NCBI GenBank assembly: GCA_030706015.1
Contig: JAUZPI010000008.1
Coordinates: forward strand, 1 to 64,000
Direction: 5' to 3'
DNA: 64,000 bases
Source of the DNA: Bacillota bacterium
GTDB lineage: Bacteria > Bacillota > Clostridia > Clostridiales > Clostridiaceae
The notes beneath the pieces were generated by a model. The model worked only from the letters and a program-made list of their open reading frames with translations. It did no database searches and had not been told where the DNA came from. This document shows, one piece after another, positions 53,496 to 62,200 of the stretch. Both the position numbers and the translations under genes were made by a program. Within the stretch, counting starts at the first letter, position 1, and every line of letters begins with the position of its first letter.

Positions 53496-54509
53496 ATGAA
53501 TGCAAAAAAATCTGTTAAGTACGGAATTGTTTTCTCAGTAATGATTAGTACAGCATTGTTATCAGGATGTTCTATGTTTCCTAGTGAGGAGGCTCAACTT
53601 GACCCGCCTTTAATAAAACCAAAGGCAGTAGCTGTTGAATTAGCAACTGCTGAGAAAAAGGATATTGATAAGTATATAACGGGATATGGAAGTCTCACTT
53701 CAACACATGATATGCCTCTTTTCTCAAAGCAATCAGGATTGAGATTAAAAGAGATATATGTAAAATCAGGGGATATGGTTAAAAAGGGACAGCTTGTAGC
53801 AGAATTAGATTCAGGAGATTTGGAATCAAAGATAAAAATTGAGCAGTATAATCTGGATAAGGCACAACTTAAATATGAACAAATCCAAAATGGAAACGAT
53901 AACTATGCAATAAAGATGGCAAAGGATGATTTGCTTATTGAACAGCAAAGTGTAAGTAATCTGCAAGAACAACTGCAAAAGACTAAATTTATCTCACCAA
54001 TAGATGGGCAGGTGTCTTTTATAGAAAAAATGCAGCCGGGAGATATGGTTGAAGCATATAAACCTATAGTAGTTATATCTGATCCTAGTAAGCTTCAATT
54101 GTATTATCAATCAAACGAAAGTAGTATTCAGCAGGTTAAGAAGGGGATGAAAGCACAAATAACCTATAATAACAGTACTCTCACAGGGGAAGTGGTTACT
54201 AGTCCAGAGGATGCTCCACCAAACGTCAGCGATAAAATGAAAAATGCTGTTATTATTAATGTGGATAATTTACCTACTGATGCTAAGATGGGAGATACTA
54301 TGCAGTTCTCGGTTGCTGTTGAAAGCAAAAAGGATGCCATTGTAATTCCAATCGAGGCATTAGAACAGTTTGGAAGTTCCTGCAAAGTGGCTGTGCAAGA
54401 TAAGAATGCTCAAAAAGAGGTAAGTGTTCAAATAGGTATACAGAATTCAAAGGAAGTAGAAATTGTTTCTGGTATAAGTGAAGGTCAAAAGGTTGTATTA
54501 AACAAATAG
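53496..54509 (+). CDS. MacA/HlyD-type efflux adaptor lipoprotein
   Basis: A 337-residue lipoprotein (lipobox LLSGC at residues ~21-25; TGGAGGTG site). It has a barrel-sandwich lipoyl-like region (LKEIYVKSGDMVKKGQLVAELDSGD), a coiled-coil hairpin (~100-150), the returning lipoyl half (FISPIDGQVSFIEKMQPGDMV) and a C-terminal beta-barrel (IVIPIEALEQFG). It links a MacB-like permease to its substrate path and is the first gene of a four-gene operon. Confidence 0.87.
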   Translation: MNAKKSVKYGIVFSVMISTALLSGCSMFPSEEAQLDPPLIKPKAVAVELATAEKKDIDKYITGYGSLTSTHDMPLFSKQSGLRLKEIYVKSGDMVKKGQLVAELDSGDLESKIKIEQYNLDKAQLKYEQIQNGNDNYAIKMAKDDLLIEQQSVSNLQEQLQKTKFISPIDGQVSFIEKMQPGDMVEAYKPIVVISDPSKLQLYYQSNESSIQQVKKGMKAQITYNNSTLTGEVVTSPEDAPPNVSDKMKNAVIINVDNLPTDAKMGDTMQFSVAVESKKDAIVIPIEALEQFGSSCKVAVQDKNAQKEVSVQIGIQNSKEVEIVSGISEGQKVVLNK

Positions 54510-54521
54510 GAAGTGATTAAA

Positions 54522-57476
54522 TTGAATTTAGTAAAAATGGTTTTAAGAAAGATGCTAAAAAATAAGAGCTTTATTTTCTTCCTACTTTTAGGTCTACTTG
54601 TTTCAGCTGCACTGATGAGTAGTATTCCAATGTATACCTATGGTATTTTACAGAAATCAATAATAAACGATATGGAAAACTATCAAAAGCAAAATAATGA
54701 ATTTCCTGGAGCCTATACTATAAGCTATACCGAGGATGACAGCAGCATAAGTATTGATAATGGTGGATCAGTTTATAAAGACAGTAAAGCTCTTGATATA
54801 TACAAAAAGAAACTAACAACTTTTTCGAATTTGGATGAATATATATCTAAAAAGGTTAAGACCCAGGTAAAGATTCCGGTGCTGTCATATTCAGCATATT
54901 ATTCAACAGATCAAAAGGTGTTATCTCTAGAAGATGGTACTAAACCTGACAACTTAGCATATGTGGCTAAACTTGAGTCATTTAAGGATATAGAAAAGCA
55001 TGTGAATATAAGTGGTAAAACACCAGCTGATCATGTTGTAAATGGAGTATATGAAGTCATGGTATCTAATGATGCCTTATCAAAATTAGGTATGGAACTT
55101 GGAAGAGTCTATACGTTAGATGATAAAAGAAGCTACGGTTTTAGTTCTGTGAAAGTAATGGTTGTAGGTACATTTAATATCAAGGATTCAAAGGACTTAT
55201 ATTGGCTTCATTTTAATGAAGATTTTTTCTCTGAAGGTCTTATTATGGATGAATCGCTGTTCAAAAAAGATTTTATTTTTAAGCAGCCTACTCAAATTAT
55301 GTATGCTAAATGGTGTTACGATTTTGATTATCATAAGCTAAAAATTTCGGATATAGACAATATAGCGGATGGTAATGAAAAAATAAATGATACAATTAGA
55401 GGATATTACAACAAGCTTGAAATTAGTCCAACTATTATGGGATTAATCGGACAGTATGTTCAAAAAGAGAATAGTTTAAAAAACACCATGTGGGTATTAA
55501 ATATATCAGTAATATGTGTTTTATATCTCTACTTCTTTATGGTATCAACTTTAATAGTAAGAAGTGAGGGTACAGAAATTTCATTATTAAGCAGCAGAGG
55601 AGCAAAAAAAATACAAATAGTCTTCATATACGTGCTTGAAGGACTGATAATGGGAACAGTATCTCTAGTTTTCGGCCCTATGCTGGGAGTATTGTTTTGT
55701 AAGATACTAGGGGCTTCAAATGGATTCTTAGAATTTGTTAATAGAAAGCCGCTTCCTGTAATACTTAGCGGAGATACATATGGATATGTACTATTAGGTT
55801 TGCTGTTTTTTATCATTGCATTAATTATCCCAGTATATGCAACAGCTAAAAATAGTATTGTTAATTATAAAAGAAATGCATCACGGCAATTGACAAAAAC
55901 TCTTTGGGAAAAATACTTTATCGACTGTATTCTATTAGGAATTGCAGTATATGGGTATTATGCTTTTACCCAGAGACAAAAATTAATAAAGCATGTAAGT
56001 TCCTCTTTGCAGAGTACATCTATCGATCCAAGTTTATTTCTTACACCTATAGTATTTATGATTGCAGTATGCCTGTTATTTTTAAGGTTATACCCATATG
56101 TAATTAGGTTTATTTATTGGATAGGAAGAAAGTTCTGGTCACCGCCAATTTATGCAACCTTGATTCAGGTTGGGAGATCTGTAAAGGACTATCATTTTCT
56201 TATGACCTTTTTAATTATTACAGTATCAGTGGGCATGTTTAGTTCTTCTGCAGCAAGAACCATAAATAGCAATATTGAGGAAAGGATTAAATATCAAATT
56301 GGTGCGGATATGGATATACATCCATTATGGTCTAGTGAGAAGACAAAAGACTCTGGTGCCCCAGTATCCACTGGTGAACAAAATGATGGAGATAAGCCGA
56401 TTTTCCAAAACACAAAATACAAGACATTACCAGAAAATATTTATTTAGAACCATCCTTTGAGCCTTATACTAATATTCCTGGAGTAGAGCATGTCACAAA
56501 AGTATTTGTAAAAAATACTGCTGATGTATTTTCTCAAGAGTCCAATCAAAAGAATGTAAGTTTAATGGGAATAGAACCATATGACTTTGGAAATGTTGCA
56601 TGGATAAGGAAAGGTATGCTGCCACACAGTATAAACGAATATTTAAATATTTTAACTAATCAGGAAAACGGCTGCTTAATTTCACAGTCTCTTAGTGAGG
56701 CTGGCATCATACATGTTGGTGACAAAATATCTGTTGGATGGGAAGGAAATAACACAGATTTAATTGTATGCGGTATTGTGAACTATTGGCCTTCTTGGGA
56801 TCCTGATAATAGACCACAAAATGCAAAAGAGTCAGATAATGATAGTACAAAGCCAATGTTAGTAGTTGCCAATCTTAAATATATACAAAATAAAATTCCA
56901 ATTGAGCCTTACAATATTTGGTTGAAATTAAAACCAGGGGCTTCAAGTGAAAAAATATATCAATACATGAAGGATAAAAATTTATACACAAATAAAATAA
57001 ACGATACTAAACAGCAGATTATTGCTATGAAAAATGACCCTATAGAATTAGCCATAAATGGTTCTATGAATATAGGATTTATAATGAGTGCTATTATATG
57101 TTTGTTTGGTTTTATACTGTATTGGGTTTTATCAATAAAATCAAGAACCTTGCAAATAGGGGTGCTTAGAGCAATTGGTATGTCAGCTAAAAAAGTAAGG
57201 TTGATGATGATATGGGAACAGGTGCTAACCTCTGTGGTGGCTATGATTGGAGGGGTTGTAGTTGGTTTAGCAACAAGTGCATTATATCTGCCATTTTTCC
57301 AAGTATCCCTAGATGCATCTTCGAAGGTTCCACCGTTTAAGGTTATTTCTTATTTGGGCGACAGGGTGAAAATTTATTGTTTTATGATATTTATTTTTGC
57401 AGTAGGTTTTGGATTAATAACCTATGTTTTATCAAGTATGAAAATTAATAATGTACTGAAGTTAGGAGAGGATTAA
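54522..57476 (+). CDS. MacB/FtsX-type ABC transporter permease
   Basis: A 984-residue membrane protein. The TTG at 54,522 sits six bases after GGAAGTG and is preferred to a GTG at 54,513 that overlaps this site. One N-terminal helix (~15-40) is followed by a ~290-residue extracellular domain. Membrane helices lie near 320-480 and 550-600 and a second extracellular domain at ~605-840. The C-terminal FtsX helices (IGFIMSAIICLFGFILYW, LQIGVLRAIGMSAKKVR) come last. It works with the ATPases encoded next to export or extract a peptide, lipid or drug. Confidence 0.85.
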   Translation: MNLVKMVLRKMLKNKSFIFFLLLGLLVSAALMSSIPMYTYGILQKSIINDMENYQKQNNEFPGAYTISYTEDDSSISIDNGGSVYKDSKALDIYKKKLTTFSNLDEYISKKVKTQVKIPVLSYSAYYSTDQKVLSLEDGTKPDNLAYVAKLESFKDIEKHVNISGKTPADHVVNGVYEVMVSNDALSKLGMELGRVYTLDDKRSYGFSSVKVMVVGTFNIKDSKDLYWLHFNEDFFSEGLIMDESLFKKDFIFKQPTQIMYAKWCYDFDYHKLKISDIDNIADGNEKINDTIRGYYNKLEISPTIMGLIGQYVQKENSLKNTMWVLNISVICVLYLYFFMVSTLIVRSEGTEISLLSSRGAKKIQIVFIYVLEGLIMGTVSLVFGPMLGVLFCKILGASNGFLEFVNRKPLPVILSGDTYGYVLLGLLFFIIALIIPVYATAKNSIVNYKRNASRQLTKTLWEKYFIDCILLGIAVYGYYAFTQRQKLIKHVSSSLQSTSIDPSLFLTPIVFMIAVCLLFLRLYPYVIRFIYWIGRKFWSPPIYATLIQVGRSVKDYHFLMTFLIITVSVGMFSSSAARTINSNIEERIKYQIGADMDIHPLWSSEKTKDSGAPVSTGEQNDGDKPIFQNTKYKTLPENIYLEPSFEPYTNIPGVEHVTKVFVKNTADVFSQESNQKNVSLMGIEPYDFGNVAWIRKGMLPHSINEYLNILTNQENGCLISQSLSEAGIIHVGDKISVGWEGNNTDLIVCGIVNYWPSWDPDNRPQNAKESDNDSTKPMLVVANLKYIQNKIPIEPYNIWLKLKPGASSEKIYQYMKDKNLYTNKINDTKQQIIAMKNDPIELAINGSMNIGFIMSAIICLFGFILYWVLSIKSRTLQIGVLRAIGMSAKKVRLMMIWEQVLTSVVAMIGGVVVGLATSALYLPFFQVSLDASSKVPPFKVISYLGDRVKIYCFMIFIFAVGFGLITYVLSSMKINNVLKLGED

Positions 57477-57478
57477 CT

Positions 57479-58171
57479 GTGGGAGATATTATTTGGACGG
57501 AGGATGTAAATAGGAACTTTAAGACAGGTGGTACAGCAATACATGTGCTTAAAGATATAAATATTAGCGTTAGAGAAAAAAGCTTGACTGTACTTAGAGG
57601 GCGATCTGGATCAGGTAAAACAACCCTAATGAATATAATGAGTACGTTGGATAAGCCAAGTGGAGGCAAGGTATATTTTGATGGTGAAGAAATATCCAAT
57701 CTAAGTGAAGAAAAGCAAGACGTAATTCGTAGAGAAAAAATGGGCTTCATTTTTCAATCCTCAGCTTTAATTTCATTAATGACTGCTTATGAAAATGTAG
57801 AATTTTCATTGAGAATCTCTGGATATAGTGCTAAAGAAGCTAAAATTCGTGCAGAGGAATGCCTATCAATGGTAGGACTAAGTAAAAGAATGAAGCATAT
57901 GCCAGGTGAATTATCCGGTGGCGAACAGCAAAGAGTAGCTATTGCAAGGGCTGTTGCTCATAAACCTAAAATTATTTTTGCAGATGAACCTACTGCGGAA
58001 TTAGATTCTCAAATGGCATTTCAGGTTATGGGAATATTTAAGGAACTTGTAGTTAACCAAGGAATTACAATATTAATGACAACCCATGATCCTAACATGA
58101 TGGAGTTAGCAGACGAGGTAGTGAAAATTAATGATGGAAGAATAGTAAATGAAAAACGCATAGTAGTATAA
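57479..58171 (+). CDS. ABC transporter ATPase (MacB/LolD type)
   Basis: A 230-residue ATPase, GTG start, two bases after the permease stop. Walker A is GRSGSGKTT, the signature LSGGEQQR, Walker B KIIFADEPT and the switch His in MTTHDPNMMELA. It is full length for a LolD/MacB-type nucleotide-binding subunit. Two different ATPases follow one large permease, so they may form a heterodimer. Confidence 0.92.
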   Translation: MGDIIWTEDVNRNFKTGGTAIHVLKDINISVREKSLTVLRGRSGSGKTTLMNIMSTLDKPSGGKVYFDGEEISNLSEEKQDVIRREKMGFIFQSSALISLMTAYENVEFSLRISGYSAKEAKIRAEECLSMVGLSKRMKHMPGELSGGEQQRVAIARAVAHKPKIIFADEPTAELDSQMAFQVMGIFKELVVNQGITILMTTHDPNMMELADEVVKINDGRIVNEKRIVV

Positions 58172-58208
58172 AGTTAAACGCATATACAGTATAAGAAAGG
58201 AGGAGTAT

Positions 58209-59084
58209 GTGGTGGTAGAATGTGACAATTTGGTTAAGATATATAAGACTTCAGAGATTGAGGTTGTAGCACTGCAAGGACTAGATCTAACAGTGGAAGA
58301 TGGAGAATTGATGGCCATTATTGGAAGCAGCGGCAGTGGTAAATCTACCTTGATGAATATGTTGGGAGGGCTTGATAGACCATCTGCTGGTAAGCTAATT
58401 GTAAATGGTGCTGATCTTTTAAAGATTAGCAATAAGCAGTTAATAGAATATAGAAGAAATACTGTGGGATTTGTTTGGCAGAATAATGCAAGAAATTTAA
58501 TTCCTTATCTGACTGCTTTGGAAAATGTAGAGCTGCCAATGTATATAAGCGGAAAGGCAAGGAGGCAGAGAGCTTTAGAGCTGCTTGATATGGTTGGAAT
58601 TTCCCATCGAAAAGATAATAAGCTGCATCAGCTTTCTGGAGGAGAGCAGCAAAGGGTAGCAATAGCAATTGCCCTAGCAAATGAGCCTAAATTGTTATTA
58701 GCGGATGAACCTACTGGTGCAGTTGATTCTGAGACAGGAGACAAAATCTTAGATGTGTTTAGAACTCTCAACGAACAAATGGGACAAACCATAATTATTG
58801 TTACTCATGATATGAGTTTAGCTCAAAAAGTTAACAGAGTAGTAGCTATAAGGGATGGAAGAACAAGCAGCGAATTTATAAAACCAACCTATAGAATAAA
58901 AGGTGAAAGTGATAATCTTACAGAATGTAAACAAGAGGAATTTACAGTGATAGATAAGCATGGAAGACTTCAAATTCCTAAAGAATATCTGGAGGCCTTA
59001 GGTATATCAGGAAAGGGTAAGGTAAAGGTGGAATTAGATAAGGGAAAGATAAAGGTTTATTCTCCAGAAGAAAAAGTCATTTAA
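58209..59084 (+). CDS. ABC transporter ATPase with C-terminal AbrB-like domain
   Basis: A 291-residue protein, GTG start after AAAGGAGGAG. Residues 1-~225 are an ABC ATPase: GSSGSGKST, LSGGEQQRVAIA, LLLADEPTGAVDS, THDMSLAQ. Residues ~240-291 add FTVIDKHGRLQIPKEYLEAL and GKVKVELDKGKIKVYSP, the swapped-hairpin pattern of SpoVT/AbrB-like DNA-binding domains. This addition is not part of standard ATPases. It may dimerise the subunit or tie transport to gene control. Last gene of the export operon. Confidence 0.85.
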   Translation: MVVECDNLVKIYKTSEIEVVALQGLDLTVEDGELMAIIGSSGSGKSTLMNMLGGLDRPSAGKLIVNGADLLKISNKQLIEYRRNTVGFVWQNNARNLIPYLTALENVELPMYISGKARRQRALELLDMVGISHRKDNKLHQLSGGEQQRVAIAIALANEPKLLLADEPTGAVDSETGDKILDVFRTLNEQMGQTIIIVTHDMSLAQKVNRVVAIRDGRTSSEFIKPTYRIKGESDNLTECKQEEFTVIDKHGRLQIPKEYLEALGISGKGKVKVELDKGKIKVYSPEEKVI

Positions 59085-59190
59085 AGCTAATACAAAGTGT
59101 TATCAAAAAGTATTAACAGAGGTTAAATTTTAACATTATTCTACAAAAAAACTTTTGTTAATACTTTGTTAACAAAAAAATTAAAAACTA

Positions 59191-59219
59191 TTGAATATAT
59201 TTTTTGACGGTGCTATAAT
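59191..59219 (+). promoter_or_regulatory. Promoter of the large CBM25 amylase
   Basis: TTGAAT (59,191-59,196), 17 bp and TATAAT (59,214-59,219). Just upstream, TTTGTTAACAAA forms a 12-bp palindrome near 59,166-59,177 that could be an operator; no CcpA site is evident. Confidence 0.65.
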
Positions 59220-59263
59220 AAACTGAAAATTAAATATTTTTCCAAAACAAAGGAGGAAAAAAG

Positions 59264-62200
59264 GTGAAAATCAAGAAAAGAATGGCAATTCTTGCGTTGG
59301 CTTCAGCTTTGGTTTGCTCGATCGTTGCTCCAGGTGCAAACGTTCTCGCTGAAATCGATGCCACTCACGTCTATCACAACCACATGCCTAATTTTTGGCC
59401 TTACTACGACACTAGTCAGTATAATTCAGCCAAGGTTGGCGACGCTGTAAGGTATATTTATGATGGAGATGTAATGAAATTAAAGGCAAATCCGCCTGCA
59501 AACTATCCTTACATGATTCCGGCAAGTGTAGGAAGCGGGCCAATGCCTCATGACAATCTACTGCAGTACTATAGTGCTACAGCAAAACAGCAGGCCTATA
59601 CAGATTGGCCATGGCAAACAGCGCAGCAGGTTAACGGTGCAGCTCCACTTGGACAAGTACATGTAACTATGTCAGGAGCAGTTATCAACAATGTAAACAA
59701 CATATTCCAAACAGGAAATGCACCTGGTCTAGATAACCCTAACTGGGGAACAAGCTGGACAAACAACTACAACTCTTTAAAGACCACAGACGGTTTTAAA
59801 ACTCTAGATGTAATTCATTTCACAGGACATCATTCCATGGGACCACTAGTAGGAAATGATTATTTCTTGAAAGATTTAGTTTATCAAAACGTAACCGCAG
59901 CTCAACCATATTTCTTAGGAAGTTCATTTAAATCTTCCAAAGGATTCTTCCCAACAGAACTTGGTTTCTCAGAAAGACTTATACCTGTGTTAAATAAGCT
60001 GGGAATTACCTGGTCAGTTATGGGTAACAACCATTTCTCAAGAACTCTTACGGATTATCCATATTTAAATAATCCAGGATATGATACTTTAGTATCACCT
60101 CCAAATAGAGCTGATCTTCAAAACACAAGTAATATAGGTGGCTGGGAATCAAAGTCAATGGCTCACGAACAGCAAACTATTGTAAACAAATATCCTTTTG
60201 CAGATACTCCACACTATGTAAAATATGTTGATCCAAGTACTGGAGCAGAAACTAAACTTGCTGGTATTCCAGTTGATCAAAATGCTTCTTGGTTAGAAGG
60301 CTGGGAAGGTGTTGCTACTGCAGACAATGATGATTGTAATTTAAAGAAATACGAAACTATTGCGGATCCAAGTCATCCAGAGTATTTTGTTATTGCTCAT
60401 GATGGAGACAACAGTTCAGGAAGAGCCGGTTCTTATGATACTTGGCAAGCAGCCGTAAACAGCGAATATGTAAACGGTGTAACTGGTATGGGTGTTGAAG
60501 AATACCTAAAGAAACATCCTTTAGATTCAAATGACGTTGTTCATGTTCAGGATGGTTCATGGGTTGATACAAGAGACTCATCTTCAGATCCAACTTGGTA
60601 TCACTGGCATTTACCTATGAATATTTGGAAAGGTCAATTCTCTGACTTTAACAAAGCATTAGGAACTAGTTATGCACCTAAAAATGATTTGAGTGGTAAT
60701 CCAGAAGGAGCTACAGTTTCCTTTGAATATGGTTATAACTACTTAGAAAGAAACTTTGCTCTTCTTCAAGCAGCTATGAACTATGCAAAAACTTCAGAAC
60801 AAATTTGGCTTGATGCTCATCCAAATTACTGGAAACCATCCACAGATTTAGATCATCAAGTAACTTATGATGGAAACCAATTAAATCCATGGATGATGTC
60901 TTATCCAGTAAAAGGTGATGCAGCTAATGATTACAAAGGCGGAGCAAATCCAGCAGAACTTGCATGGTATTTCTTAATTCCAGCAATGGATTCAGGTTTT
61001 GGTTACTATGATGAAAATGTTGATGATGGGGTAAAACCTACACTATCTTTCGACCAATCATTATACTTCTCAAAACCATACGTTTCAACAAACTTATCTC
61101 AAGATAAGACAGGTCCTTCAGTTTGGTGGCCTCAAAGATGGCCTTACAACCCTGGAAGTGCTAACAGTGACAAATCAGAAGGTTGGACTAAACAATATTT
61201 TGATAACAATTTTGGAATATACACTTATGCATATGATGTAAGTGGAATTCAAAATATTAAACTTAAGATCAGAACTCACAATAATGTTACTTGGGCAAAT
61301 AGAAGCACAAACTGGATAGATCCTAAGGATGATACTTACAAAGTATATGATCCTAAGACTTTACAAGCTCAAGGTGTTGCTAATATCAATTCTTCACTAG
61401 TTAGTGACTGGAAAGATTATTCAATGCAGGTTAGAGATCTTAAGAAAGATATAAATGGTGTTGCATGGCAGCCAACAGGACAAGCAGTTGATGCTGTAGT
61501 ACCTGCTCAAGAAATTGGTAATGAATATTATGCATACATCAAAGACTACAAAGATCAATTAATAGACTACTACATTGAAGCTACTGACAGCAAAGGAAAT
61601 GTTACTAAGAGTGATATTCAATCTGTATATGTAGGTTCAGGAACATATTCAAAAGATGCAAGTGGAAATATAGTTGAAGATCCAAACGGAACTATCAAAG
61701 GAGTATATCCATTTGTAACTGACAAAGCATCAATTAAAACAAACACAATTTATGTAAAGAGTGCAGCAGCTTCTGTTAATTTACAATATAGTACAGATAA
61801 TGGTACTACATGGACTAATGCACAAGCTATGACTAAATCAGATAAATTAGGTTACTATCAAACAACTATTACTTATGATTCTACAACCCCTAACCCTATT
61901 AAGGTTCGTTACTCTGATGGAACAGTAAATAAACCATCAGATGCTGGAGTTGCATTACCAACTACAGGAGACACCTTTACTATTGGTTCAGATGGAACAG
62001 TTACTACAGGTTTACCAACTATGAATACAGTAAACCTTTATATTGGAACTATAGCAGCTAACCAAGTTAAGTTACAGTACAAAGACGATAATGGAAACTG
62101 GAGCAGTGATATATTAATGGATGCATTTGGTTCAGATGCAGGCCATTATTTAAAAACAATTTCATATCCTGCTGCAAACGTTAGCTTAACTGTAAGATAT

